Assembly (NCBI GenBank): GCA_020073015.1
Contig: JAIQFZ010000025.1
Span: 1-42,917 of the forward strand
Source of the DNA: Terriglobia bacterium
GTDB taxonomy: Bacteria; Acidobacteriota; Terriglobia; Terriglobales; Acidobacteriaceae
Direction: 5' to 3'
Length of the DNA: 42,917 nt
The position numbers were made by a program, and so were the translations under genes. This document shows, piece by piece, positions 8,070 through 17,048 of this stretch (its first letter is position 1; the number at the start of each line of letters is the position of its first letter). The notes below the pieces were generated by a model. It did no database searches and was not told the DNA's origin. It worked only from the letters and a program-made list of their open reading frames with translations.

Positions 8070-8750
8070 ATGGCTCAGAACACAAATGAATCTTCGACAG
8101 AACAACAGTGGACCAGTATTCAGGCCTACACTTTGGCGGTGCTGTGCCTGCTGTTGGGCATCGCGGGCGGCTGGTTTGTCCGCGGGTCGCAAACCAGCGG
8201 ACCGGGAACTGGGGCTGCGACCGTCGTCGCGGCGCCAGGAACAGGGGGTTCAGGCGCGGAGGCGCAGCCTTCCTCGGACCAGATGAAAAAGATGGCCGAC
8301 ACCCAGGCGGCCCCGCTGCTCGAGAAGCTGAAAGCAGATCCGAATAATCCGGAGTTGCTGGCCAACCTTGGCAATATCTATTACGACACGCAGCAATATC
8401 CGACGGCGATTGACTTTTACCAGCGCGCGCTCAAGGCGCAGCCTTCGAACGCAGGCGTACGCACCGACATGGCGACTGCCTACTGGTATAGCGGCAACGC
8501 CGACGGTGCGATTGCGGAGTTTAACAAGGCCCTCACCTACGAGCCCAACAATGCCAACACACTATTCAACCTGGGGATTGTGAAGTGGCAGGGCAAAATG
8601 GATGTGGAAGGGGCGGTCGCGGCGTGGCAGAAACTGCTGGATACGAATCCGACCTACGAAGGCAAGGAAAAAGTTCAGCAACTGATCGCTCAGGCCAGGA
8701 AGCACACCGACGTAAAGCCGGGGACACCTGCGAAGCCATTGGCGGAATGA
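8070..8750 (+). CDS. Membrane-anchored TPR protein, paralogue of the preceding gene, 226 aa
   Basis: It has the same design as the upstream neighbour: a membrane helix (AYTLAVLCLLLGIAGGWFVRGSQ), a Gly/Ala/Pro linker, the shared start of the soluble part (SSDQMKKMADTQAAPLLEKLKADPNN), then three TPR units ending in AVAAWQKLLDTNP. The start is set at ATG 8070, because GAGGAG (8054-8059) lies ten bases before it; the ATG at 8061 is too close. The two proteins look like a tandem duplication. Possible role in cytochrome c assembly or as a periplasmic scaffold. Confidence 0.85.
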   Translation: MAQNTNESSTEQQWTSIQAYTLAVLCLLLGIAGGWFVRGSQTSGPGTGAATVVAAPGTGGSGAEAQPSSDQMKKMADTQAAPLLEKLKADPNNPELLANLGNIYYDTQQYPTAIDFYQRALKAQPSNAGVRTDMATAYWYSGNADGAIAEFNKALTYEPNNANTLFNLGIVKWQGKMDVEGAVAAWQKLLDTNPTYEGKEKVQQLIAQARKHTDVKPGTPAKPLAE

Positions 8751-8818
8751 GCTGAGCTGCTGCGAACGGCAGAATAAGTTTCTCTGGTTCTCAACTCTCC
8801 GGAGGCTATCGAGACACA

Positions 8819-10300
8819 ATGAGTGCAGCTCGGGAACTGCGCGACCTGTTTCGGCTACGCATCCTGCAGTTGGCCACTCTGGGTTCGCTATTCGCGCTTG
8901 TGATCTGGCGCAGCCTCGCGCTCAAGTTCGCGGTGCGCGACCTGGACAACTGGTGGCATCTCAAGGTTGGAGAGTGGATTCTTCACAATCATTCTGTTCC
9001 TCATACCGGCATCTTCTCGGCGACGGCGGCGAACCGTCCGTGGGCCGCTTACAGTTGGGGCTACGAGGTGCTGCTGTCTCTGTCGTACCGATGGTTTGAC
9101 ATCGTGGGCATGGGGGTTTTCGGGACCGTCCTGACCGTCCTGGTCGCGGTGAGCGTCTATCGCATGACGCGCCGTCTTTCCGGACGGTTTTGGGTTGGCT
9201 GCCTGACCGCCACTGTGGCCTGCTCGGTATTTCTGTTCACCATGTGTCCGCGGCCGGTGTACTTCACGATGATCCTGTTCGCGACGGAGTTGACCCTGAT
9301 CCTCGAAGCGAACCGCACTGGCCGCGTGCAGCCGCTCTACTGGCTTCCGCTGGTGTTTCTTTTCTGGGCGAACCTGCACATCCAGTTCATCTATGGATTA
9401 GCGATTGTCGGACTGCTGGTGGGCGTGAACCTGGTGCAGAGACTAGCCGCCGTCACCGGGTGGAATCCGGAATATCTGTTGCCGCCAACTCTTCCTTTGG
9501 GGCCGGTAGCTGCGGTGTTTGCGGGCTGCATTCTGGCAACCTGCATCAGTCCGTACTCCTACCACCTCTACGAGATCGTGTACGGCTATGCGAGCGCGAA
9601 GTTGCCGTACCAGATGATCCGGGAAATGCAGCCCATCACCTTTCGGGTTCCCAGTCACTACCTGCAGGTTCTGCTGACCGGCGCCGCATTCTTTGCGCTG
9701 GGGCGGAAGAAGCAAGTCGACCTGTTCAAGGTCGGGATGCTCCTGCTCACGACCGTGGTCGGCTACCGCATGATGCGGGATGCGTGGTTTGTCTGTATTG
9801 CCGCCGCAGCCTGTATCGCCGATTTTCCCGCGGAAGAAGGCACGCAGGATCGGGCGGAGAACTGGTCTGAATGCCTGGGCCTGGCTGCGTTTCTGCTCGT
9901 TGCGGGGTTGCTCTTCGCCCGCAATACCGATTTCAGCCGCGCCGGGCTCGACGGCAAAATCAGCAGCGTGTTTCCCGTCGACGCGGTGAACTACCTCCGC
10001 AAGCATCCCCAGCCGGGCCCGATGTATAACGCGTTTGACTGGGGCGGGTTTCTGATCTGGTACATGCCGGACTATCCGGTGGCCATCGATGGACGCACCG
10101 ATCTCTACGGAGACGAGATGGGCGGCCGTTTCTTGGCCACGGGCAGCGGCGAAGATTCGTACTTGACCGATCCATACCTGACTGAGGCGGGCGTTGTCCT
10201 TCTGCAAAGGGAAATGCCCCTGGCCGCGCTCTTGCAGAACGATCAACGCTTTCGGAAGATCTACGAAGACCGGCTGGCCGTAGTGTTCGTGCCGCGGTAA
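8819..10300 (+). CDS. Polytopic membrane protein, GT-C glycosyltransferase-like, 493 aa
   Basis: About ten to twelve hydrophobic segments. The first periplasmic loop carries the acidic pair and aromatic cluster VRDLDNWWHLKVGEWILHN, followed by HTGIFSATAANRPWAAYSWGYEVLL. This is the pattern of GT-C enzymes and their relatives, in which an early loop Asp is catalytic. The C-terminal soluble part has GPMYNAFDWGGFLIWYMPDYPVAIDGRTDLYG. Many acidobacterial proteins share this layout and remain unnamed. ATG 8819 follows GGAGG by about a dozen bases. It is in line with the two TPR genes, so it is probably one transcription unit. Substrate unknown. Confidence 0.8.
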   Translation: MSAARELRDLFRLRILQLATLGSLFALVIWRSLALKFAVRDLDNWWHLKVGEWILHNHSVPHTGIFSATAANRPWAAYSWGYEVLLSLSYRWFDIVGMGVFGTVLTVLVAVSVYRMTRRLSGRFWVGCLTATVACSVFLFTMCPRPVYFTMILFATELTLILEANRTGRVQPLYWLPLVFLFWANLHIQFIYGLAIVGLLVGVNLVQRLAAVTGWNPEYLLPPTLPLGPVAAVFAGCILATCISPYSYHLYEIVYGYASAKLPYQMIREMQPITFRVPSHYLQVLLTGAAFFALGRKKQVDLFKVGMLLLTTVVGYRMMRDAWFVCIAAAACIADFPAEEGTQDRAENWSECLGLAAFLLVAGLLFARNTDFSRAGLDGKISSVFPVDAVNYLRKHPQPGPMYNAFDWGGFLIWYMPDYPVAIDGRTDLYGDEMGGRFLATGSGEDSYLTDPYLTEAGVVLLQREMPLAALLQNDQRFRKIYEDRLAVVFVPR

Positions 10301-10631
10301 GGAGAGCCAACATGACGCCAACACAGGCCGCGGCGGGTGGCGTCCGTTTGCCTGGAGTTCTTCATAGCCCAAAGCAATAGAAGAATGCACAGGAGCCGAT
10401 TAGAGCAGCCGCAAGCCCGGCGACGCCCCCCTTAGCTCCACCGTAGGTCCGGAGACGCGACTACGGGCTCCCTGGTGCAATACTGGGGTATTCTACGAAG
10501 TGTTCGGACCCTGAATTGGAGCGGTGCCCGGCTGCTCCCGTGCCACAGTGTCTATAACTAAGTGATATAGTTCTGTAAGTCGTTGATTTTACGCAAGGAC
10601 CGGCGAGGCCCCTGGGGCGGCTCGGTCGCTT
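10301..10631. other. Intergenic region, no firm gene
   Basis: This is a 331-bp gap between two converging genes. Right after the preceding stop, GGAGAG (10301-10306) precedes an ATG at 10312 that opens a 22-codon frame ending at TAG 10378-10380. It could be a microprotein or the stub of a decayed gene. Around 10555-10582 the DNA is AT-rich, with the short dyad AACTA...TAGTT. I see no RNA gene and no convincing terminator here. Confidence 0.4.
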
Positions 10632-12122
10632 CTAGTCACTTCTCGCAATCGGCGAAAACTCGAGCACGACAATTCCGTCAAACTCTCCCATCTCACGGGG
10701 CACGAACATGCCCTGTGAGTACGAAACGAGCCACTCTAAGGTCGAATAGGATGCGGGACCCGCGATCACAAGGAACCGCTGGTGCCGTTGCGCGGCCGCC
10801 TGGACAGACTGGCTGGCGACCCGGATGGTCTCATCGTTCAGATCGAACGGCAGCAGAGCTGTCGGGGCGTCGAGCGGGTAATAACTCGCTTGAGAGAGAA
10901 GCGCGTTCTCGCTCGCAGGAGCCGGCATGGACTCGTAGTCTGATTCTATGAACGCGCTGCACATCAGGATCGGTGCTTTGTCAGGAGCGACATTCGCATT
11001 TACGAGTTCGAAGGCCGGCTTAAAACTCAGTTCGTGTTTTCGCATGTACGGATTGGCGTGATAGTAGAGGATGGTGACCACGACCAGACCCACGCAGAAC
11101 ATCTGCCTCAACAGGCGGGAATCGATGCGACTGGTGAGCAATCCCCAAGTCAATACGCTGCCCGGCACCGCGACCAGACAATAGCGCGAGATGAACAGGT
11201 GTAGCGGCGTCACGGCACTGATGCTATACAGGATCGCGCCCGGGACCAGGGCCAGGAGCGGGCAGAGCAAGATTGCGGGGAAGCAGTCGCGGTCCGGCAG
11301 CTTTAGTTTGCGAACCAGCGCCGCGACAAAAACTGCTATGAGAAATCCGATCAGCAGCTTCTGGGGCGCAAAGATCTTCAACGCAACCACGGTCTGCGCC
11401 AGCTCCGGGACCACGTGTGTTTGCCGGGTCCGATACAGACTCAGGACACGGAGAATCAGCGGCGCAGCGAACAAAATGAACGTCGCCAGTACAGCCGCCA
11501 GTTGCCGTACGTCTGCCTTGATCGAGCGCCCTCGCATCGCCAGGTAGTAAATCGCAAACGCGGGCAGGATGACTCCGAACAGGTAATGAAAGTAGAGAAT
11601 GGCAGCCGCCGCGACGCCGAACAGAACCGCATACTGTATTTGGGGCTGCGTCATCCACCGGATGAAGACGAAAATTGCCAGGTTGGTGGCCAGCAGGGCA
11701 AACGCATACGGGCGCGCGTCGGTCGCGGCAAAGACAACATCCGGATGAGTGCAGAAGAAGATGCAGGTAAGAAACGCAATCTCCGCGTCGAAAAGCTCGC
11801 GGGCGATCCGAAACAGAAAGTAGGCAGCACCCATGGTCGCGAGCATGGACGGGATCTTGAGCGCGATTTCCTGAGTGCCGAGAATCGATTTAGCAAACCA
11901 GAGGGTGTAAAGATAGCCGATCGAGGAAGGCATTTGCGCCGAGCGGCTCCAGATCCGCCCGAAGCCGCCGCTGACCTGCCAGTAGGCAAGCGTCTCGTCT
12001 ACCCAAAGCGGAGCCCGTACCGCCATCAGCCAGATCGACAACGAAGCCAACAACGAGACGGGATAGAGCAGCTTCGCGAGAACGGAAGCGGGCTTTTCAA
12101 TGCCGGTCGTCGCCGTCGCCAC
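10632..12122 (-). CDS. GT-C / dolichyl-phosphate-mannosyltransferase-like membrane protein, 496 aa
   Basis: About ten membrane helices follow a short N-terminus. The first loop has APLWVDETLAYWQVSGGFGRIW, the acidic D-E pair expected for GT-C (GT39/ArnT-like) sugar transferases that use polyprenyl-phosphate sugars at the outer face of the membrane. TDARPYAF in a later loop is also typical of this group. The start is GTG 12122, nine bases after the TGA of the 12-heme cytochrome gene, so it is very likely the last gene of the cytochrome operon. This makes glycosylation of an exported cytochrome or of the barrel a reasonable guess. The acceptor is unknown. Confidence 0.85.
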   Translation of the reverse strand: MATATTGIEKPASVLAKLLYPVSLLASLSIWLMAVRAPLWVDETLAYWQVSGGFGRIWSRSAQMPSSIGYLYTLWFAKSILGTQEIALKIPSMLATMGAAYFLFRIARELFDAEIAFLTCIFFCTHPDVVFAATDARPYAFALLATNLAIFVFIRWMTQPQIQYAVLFGVAAAAILYFHYLFGVILPAFAIYYLAMRGRSIKADVRQLAAVLATFILFAAPLILRVLSLYRTRQTHVVPELAQTVVALKIFAPQKLLIGFLIAVFVAALVRKLKLPDRDCFPAILLCPLLALVPGAILYSISAVTPLHLFISRYCLVAVPGSVLTWGLLTSRIDSRLLRQMFCVGLVVVTILYYHANPYMRKHELSFKPAFELVNANVAPDKAPILMCSAFIESDYESMPAPASENALLSQASYYPLDAPTALLPFDLNDETIRVASQSVQAAAQRHQRFLVIAGPASYSTLEWLVSYSQGMFVPREMGEFDGIVVLEFSPIARSD

Positions 12123-12131
12123 GGTCAGGGC

Positions 12132-14096
12132 TCACTTCTTCAGCCCGCCCACCGTGCCGGCGTGCGTGACACTGCCATCCGGATTGTGCACAGCGTTGTG
12201 GCAGGTCAGCGTGCAGGTGTTCGGGCCGTGGTTGTAGGAGACGGGAGAGCCTCCATTCGGAGCAACCACGTTTGTGTCGAAGCTGATGAGGCGCTGCCCG
12301 GACGGATTGGAGCTGCTGTTTCCGACACCATGCGAGGTATGGCAGGTCGAGCAACTGAAACCAGCATTGATGTGCACCGCGTGCTTGGCAAAGCTGGCGT
12401 TCTGCGTGATGTTGGAGAGGTTGTGGCACTTGCCGCACATCGCATAAGGACCATTCGCGCTGAGGTCGGGACTCGGGAAGAGGTTGGTGATCATCTGACC
12501 CGGCGCGGGCGCCTGGCTTAGTTCATAGCGGCGCTCGAGGATGTGCCCCCACTTCGATCCATGGGGACCGATGGGGCCGGTGCCTCCGAATTCGCGGTTG
12601 TCGTCGCTGTTGTGACAATCAGTGCAGAAAATCTGCGTGCCCATCGCGCGGCCTTGCGTGGCGCCATTCAGGTTCCACATGTTGGGAAGCAGGCTGGGCT
12701 GCGACAGAGAACTGTTCCGCGGATGAAATACCGGGTGGCTTGATCCGGCGTTCACGCCGAACTGTGGAATGACGTTCAGCCCTTCGGCTACGGACGCCAG
12801 GCGCGCCGGGCTATAGTCGTATTTGGAGGAGTCGGTAAGCTTCTTCGAGTTTGCTCCGTGGCAGCGCAGGCAGGTCTGGAACTGGTACTGCGCGGGCCGC
12901 ACAATGGTCGTTCCGTCCTTCTCACTCACGCCCCAAACCGCATTCTGCGCGGCGCGCAGAGCTGGAGCCACGGTCAGAGCGGCACTCGACCCGATGGCAT
13001 GGGGCTCGTGACAATCCGTGCACCCGGTTTCGGTGGGATTATTCGGTGACACCGTCGTGGCCTCTCCACGGTTCCGGGCGGAAGTTCGGACTTGGAGCAG
13101 AGTTTTCCCGGTGGATATCGGATGACCAATCTTGGCGTACTCGGCGGCAACGTTGAGGCTAGTCATCGCCTTGGCGGGACCCACCAGGCTGGGAGCCGGG
13201 ATAGCCGCGTTCCGGCCAAAGGGATTGATGCCGGCCGCGGTCGCGGGGCTCGTGCCGGAATGGCAGTTCAAGCAGACCTGGTCGCCCGCGCCGCGCAGCA
13301 ATTCGCTTGCTCCGGCGGCGTTGTGATCGGTGTGGCAGGAGAAGCACGCGTTCACACTCAGGGTCGAATAGGGCAGGTTCTGCACAGTCGCATTATTGGT
13401 GGCGTGGACGCTCGTCGGCCAGCCCGCCAGCGGATTCGTCTGGCCCGTCACCACGCGATTGGGATCGTGACACGCCAGGCACATCGCACCACCGGAACTG
13501 TCCTTGACCAGAAAGTATTGGGCGACCAGATCCTTGGCTTGGACGTGCGGGTTGTGACACGTCGTGCACTCGATGTTTCCATTGACCAGCTTGATCGCGC
13601 CGGTCGGATCGGCGGTCTGGCCTTTCGAGGCCAAAGTATCGACTAGGTTGGGCGCATCTACAATCGGCAGAACCACGCTCAAAGGATGGGACGACTGGAG
13701 ATTGGTGCCGAACACGTCGGTCGCGTACATCGAGCCGGTCGTGGTCACCTTGCCGGCGACAATCGTCTGTCCGACTGCGACGGTCCCGTCGTGGCAGCTC
13801 AGACACAAGTTGCTGTCCCCACCGAGCAGGGGCTGCGCCCCGCTCTGGTGATAGGTTGAGCTGGTATACAGACTATAGATTTGCTTGGTCAGCGTTTGGT
13901 TCCAAAGCGCCCGACCGGAAGCCAGTCCGGAGTGCGGAGCGTGGCAGTAGCTGCACGAACCCGGGCGAGCGCCCGTGACGGGCGACGTGCTGCCGGGCGA
14001 GAGATCATGCTGGCCGATTACGTCGCCGGTAATCTGCGCGAACAGTGTTCCGGTCACCAACACGACGATGCAGGCAAACAGGAGCTTCAACTTCAC
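12132..14096 (-). CDS. Secreted dodecaheme-type multiheme cytochrome c, 654 aa
   Basis: A signal peptide (KLKLLFACIVVLVTGTLFAQ) is followed by eleven CXXCH haem sites (CSYCH, CLSCH, CTTCH, CLACH, CFSCH, CLNCH, CTDCH, CLRCH, CTDCH, CGKCH, CSTCH) and one near the C-terminus with an extra residue, CTLTCH. Many extra His residues (APHSG, NPHV, SHPLS, IGHPIS, EPHA) can act as distal ligands. Several motifs fit the doubled-CXXCH type (CHxPH). The start is GTG 14096, which follows GGGAGGAAGCCA and overlaps the TGA of the upstream beta-propeller gene by four bases (GTGA), so translation is coupled. It likely sits in the periplasm, outer membrane or cell surface as an electron conductor. Ser/Asn/Gly-rich spacers between haem groups suit an extracellular protein. 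Confidence 0.93.
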   Translation of the reverse strand: MKLKLLFACIVVLVTGTLFAQITGDVIGQHDLSPGSTSPVTGARPGSCSYCHAPHSGLASGRALWNQTLTKQIYSLYTSSTYHQSGAQPLLGGDSNLCLSCHDGTVAVGQTIVAGKVTTTGSMYATDVFGTNLQSSHPLSVVLPIVDAPNLVDTLASKGQTADPTGAIKLVNGNIECTTCHNPHVQAKDLVAQYFLVKDSSGGAMCLACHDPNRVVTGQTNPLAGWPTSVHATNNATVQNLPYSTLSVNACFSCHTDHNAAGASELLRGAGDQVCLNCHSGTSPATAAGINPFGRNAAIPAPSLVGPAKAMTSLNVAAEYAKIGHPISTGKTLLQVRTSARNRGEATTVSPNNPTETGCTDCHEPHAIGSSAALTVAPALRAAQNAVWGVSEKDGTTIVRPAQYQFQTCLRCHGANSKKLTDSSKYDYSPARLASVAEGLNVIPQFGVNAGSSHPVFHPRNSSLSQPSLLPNMWNLNGATQGRAMGTQIFCTDCHNSDDNREFGGTGPIGPHGSKWGHILERRYELSQAPAPGQMITNLFPSPDLSANGPYAMCGKCHNLSNITQNASFAKHAVHINAGFSCSTCHTSHGVGNSSSNPSGQRLISFDTNVVAPNGGSPVSYNHGPNTCTLTCHNAVHNPDGSVTHAGTVGGLKK

Positions 14097-15163
14097 TGGC
14101 TTCCTCCCGCGCGAGACCACTTGCCCGCACCGTAATAGTGAAAAACCTGGATCCGGCGATTGAAGGAATCCACGACGAAGATCCGGTCCTGACGATCAAT
14201 GGAAAGGCCCGCCGGTAACTGGAACTCCCCCGCTTGCGTGCCCCGGCTTCCGAAGTAGTACAGCAACTCGCCCTGGCGGTTGAACACCTGGACCATGCCC
14301 CACAATCCGTCGACGACGTAGAGGTCGCCCTCGGAATCAACTCCGATGCCTTTGGGCCGGAACATCGTACCCGTGCTGTCACCAATGGTTCCGATGGCGA
14401 AGCGGAATGTCCCGGAGCGGTCGAGCACCTGCACGCGGAAGTTCATGGCATCGACCACCATGAGGTTGTCGCCGTCCAAGTGCAGTTCGGTCGGGTAGTT
14501 GAACTCTCCCTCAGCGCTGCCGTTCTTGCCGATCGTCTGCAATACGGATCCCTGCATGTCCAGCATGAAGATCTTGTTGCGCAGAGTGTCGGTGACGTAA
14601 ATGCGCTGCGCCTTGGAATCGACCGCGATTCCGGTCGGCCGTTTGAAGTAGCCTTCGCCACCTTTCAGGCTGCCGATGGCGCGCTGATACTTGCCGTTGG
14701 CGTCGAAGACAAAGATCTTGCCCGCTTCCGAGTCGGTCACGTAAAGGTTGTCGCTCGCATCCACGGCCACGCACTGGGGAGCAAGCATCGGGTCCTTGGC
14801 ATCTTCGTCGCGCGTGAGGAACTTGTACTTTTTGTTCTGGAAATCGAAGACGTGAACTCCGACGGCGCCGGGGTCCGTCACGATGATGCGTCCGCGGGAA
14901 TCAGTGGCCACGCTGTACGGGCGGACCAGACGTTTAAAGTCCGGTTCGCCGGCCACGAAATCGAGCACGCGGTTCCAGAACCCGCGCTTGGGCTTGACTT
15001 CAAATTCCGAGCTGAAGCTGCGCTCGTAGCTGAGCCGGCGGCCACCTTCCAACTGCAGGTCGGGAGGCGCAAGCGCGACTTCGGCTGGCTGCTTGGTAGG
15101 CTTGAAGGCTGCCGCCAGAGCCAGCAGCAAAACCACGGTCGCGAGTTGGAGTGCTTTACGCAA
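14093..15163 (-). CDS. Exported NHL-repeat six-bladed beta-propeller, 356 aa
   Basis: A signal-like N-terminus (RKALQLATVVLLLALAAAF) and a linker are followed by at least five NHL blades from about residue 75. Each has a pattern like GVAVDSxGxIYVTDxxNxRIQVF, for example RPYSVATDSRGRIIVTD, QCVAVDASDNLYVTDS, TGIAVDSKAQRIYVTD, KGIGVDSEGDLYVVDG and AGLSIDRQDRIFVVDS. The initiation codon is TTG at 15163, chosen because it starts the signal peptide 12 bases after the barrel gene stop; I see no strong ribosome-binding site. It is paralogous to the propeller at 19154-20455. NHL proteins often lie next to multiheme cytochromes in metal-reducing bacteria, where they are thought to scaffold partners; that is established context, not proof here. 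Confidence 0.9.
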   Translation of the reverse strand: MRKALQLATVVLLLALAAAFKPTKQPAEVALAPPDLQLEGGRRLSYERSFSSEFEVKPKRGFWNRVLDFVAGEPDFKRLVRPYSVATDSRGRIIVTDPGAVGVHVFDFQNKKYKFLTRDEDAKDPMLAPQCVAVDASDNLYVTDSEAGKIFVFDANGKYQRAIGSLKGGEGYFKRPTGIAVDSKAQRIYVTDTLRNKIFMLDMQGSVLQTIGKNGSAEGEFNYPTELHLDGDNLMVVDAMNFRVQVLDRSGTFRFAIGTIGDSTGTMFRPKGIGVDSEGDLYVVDGLWGMVQVFNRQGELLYYFGSRGTQAGEFQLPAGLSIDRQDRIFVVDSFNRRIQVFHYYGAGKWSRAGGSQ

Positions 15164-15175
15164 TGAGACTGAATT

Positions 15176-17023
15176 CTAAAAGAAATTGAACGACCGGGAG
15201 AACCCCACGAAGAACGAACCGACTTCTCCGGGAGGCAGCCCCGAGGCGCTGAAACTCTGGAGAATTCGTCCGTAGCCCGCCGTGAACATGATCTTTCTTA
15301 CCCGGTAGTTGAGAATCGCGTTCACCTGATCCGCTTTGTTCCACGAGCCCACGCCGCCGGTGGCCGTGTTGCTCCGTGATCTCGAGAAACTCGCACCCAT
15401 GGAGAGGTTGCGGATCGGGCTCCCGCTCAACGAAAACGATTCACTGGTGCCACCGTAGAGGATGATCCAATCCGCAGGAATTGTACCCGGCGGCGGTTGT
15501 ACCCCGCTCCCGCCGAGAAGCCCAAACCCATCCGACTTCGCGAAGGCGGCACTGGCCGTGATGCGGCGCACCCCCACACTGGTGGAGTAACTCTGGCTGC
15601 TGTTGCCGGTGTTGGGCTGGTTGTTCAACGCGCTTCGCGATCCGGCGGCGGTCGCGCTCCAGACGAACCGGCCATCGAAGAAGCGGCGCCGCACGTTGCC
15701 GGAGTAGTTGTAAAACGAATTCATGTACGTGATCAGGTAGGTTTGGACGTTCTGGGCATAGCTGAAGTCAACACTCAGCATCCAGAGGTGCACGGGACGA
15801 TTGAAAGCGACGTTGGTCGAGAAACTGAGCGAATTTCCAGAGACGTTATCGGTGTAGTTGTCGGCGACATTCAGGGAAGTGCTTAAGAACCCACCGAGGG
15901 CCCCGGTGGTGTAAGTCAGGCCTCCACCAAAGGTGTTGGCGCCATAACTGCTTCCCAGATAGCTCTGCTGACGACGCTGCGCTTCCGCTTGGATCTGCAA
16001 GCCTGAGGTCAGGGCGTAGCTGGTGACGCCGGTCAGGTAAAGAGAGTTCGACGACTGCTGCGACTGGAAGATGCCACCACCCGCTCCGGTTTGGCCTCCG
16101 CCCGGCAGCAGATTCTGAAACAAGCTGCCAGTCAGACTATCGGTGTAGCCCATGCTCAACGATGCATTCCACCTCGGCTTGGGATTCACTCCAGCACTTG
16201 CGTTGACTGTATCCACAATACCGTGGTAGCTCGAACCAAAGTAGTCGGCGTTGATGTCGGACCGGGTAAAAGAAGACGAAAAAGACCCGTGCATGGGAAG
16301 CTGGTGTGAGGCAGTGAACAGGAACGTGTTGTTGTCGGAAGTGACCTTCTGCACGGTCTGGTCTCCCGACACAAGCGGGATTTCGGCATTCGACGTTCCC
16401 AAGGTATAGCCCGCGCTCAGGTCGAAACCGGCGGCGCGGTATCCAGACCGCAGGGAGAAATTGCGAAAGCTGTTGCTGCCATCCTGGTTGGAGCCGACGA
16501 CCGAGTAGTTGCTGCTGCCATCGGAGAAGGTGAACATCAGGCTGGGCCAGTCGGGAACCAGTTCACTCCAGCTGATATTGAGACCCTGGCTATTGCCGTT
16601 GGTCGTGTAATCAGCAAGGCCGGGCATATTGAAGGTTCCCTGGCTGTTCCACGCCCGGTTATAGGAAAACGCACCGGGGAAATGACTGCCGCCAAAGATG
16701 TTGGTGGAAAAGTCGAAGCCGCCCCCGTTGAACAGGGACCGAAATTCGGAGCTCTGACGAGATTGGTCATAGTACGGCGAGAGGTTAAAGGAAAGAAAAT
16801 TAGGATCGTAATAAGAACCGGAGAGGGTCCCGTTGCCTCCGAAATTCAACCCGTGGTTGGAATTGATCTGGTTGCCGTAAACCCCGTTGTATCCGCCCGT
16901 CATGACGCCGTTCAGGTTCATCTTGAGGTTGTCGCCCACCTGGATCTGACCTGCCGCCGGGAGGGCCAGCAGGAGCAGAAGTCCTGGGAGCGCTCGGTAA
17001 AGAATCCGAAATTGACTCACCAT
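15176..17023 (-). CDS. Predicted outer-membrane beta-barrel protein, 615 aa
   Basis: A signal peptide (MVSQFRILYRALPGLLLLLALPAAGQ) precedes a long Asn/Ser/Gly/Tyr-rich chain of alternating polar and hydrophobic residues. It ends in a C-terminal aromatic stretch (GFSRSFNFF), the outer-membrane sorting signal seen in BAM substrates. Repeated short strands such as LSFNLSPYYDQSRQ, LRSGYRAAGFDLSAGYTLG and ILNYRVRKIMFTAGYGRIL support a barrel of many strands. No CXXC motif like that of MtrB is present. The gene lies between a PpiC chaperone and a propeller-cytochrome pair, which suggests the pore of a conduit or an export channel. The family name is not certain. It starts at ATG 17023, 25 bases after the chaperone stop. 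Confidence 0.85.
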   Translation of the reverse strand: MVSQFRILYRALPGLLLLLALPAAGQIQVGDNLKMNLNGVMTGGYNGVYGNQINSNHGLNFGGNGTLSGSYYDPNFLSFNLSPYYDQSRQSSEFRSLFNGGGFDFSTNIFGGSHFPGAFSYNRAWNSQGTFNMPGLADYTTNGNSQGLNISWSELVPDWPSLMFTFSDGSSNYSVVGSNQDGSNSFRNFSLRSGYRAAGFDLSAGYTLGTSNAEIPLVSGDQTVQKVTSDNNTFLFTASHQLPMHGSFSSSFTRSDINADYFGSSYHGIVDTVNASAGVNPKPRWNASLSMGYTDSLTGSLFQNLLPGGGQTGAGGGIFQSQQSSNSLYLTGVTSYALTSGLQIQAEAQRRQQSYLGSSYGANTFGGGLTYTTGALGGFLSTSLNVADNYTDNVSGNSLSFSTNVAFNRPVHLWMLSVDFSYAQNVQTYLITYMNSFYNYSGNVRRRFFDGRFVWSATAAGSRSALNNQPNTGNSSQSYSTSVGVRRITASAAFAKSDGFGLLGGSGVQPPPGTIPADWIILYGGTSESFSLSGSPIRNLSMGASFSRSRSNTATGGVGSWNKADQVNAILNYRVRKIMFTAGYGRILQSFSASGLPPGEVGSFFVGFSRSFNFF

Positions 17024-17048
17024 ATTGGCACCACTTCTCTGGCTGTGG

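Noticed and set aside
10531-10545. TGGCACGGGAGCAGC on the minus strand as a sigma-54 promoter
   Set aside because: The -24 box fits but the -12 box is CAGC instead of TTGC, and it points into the end of a converging gene with nothing to transcribe.
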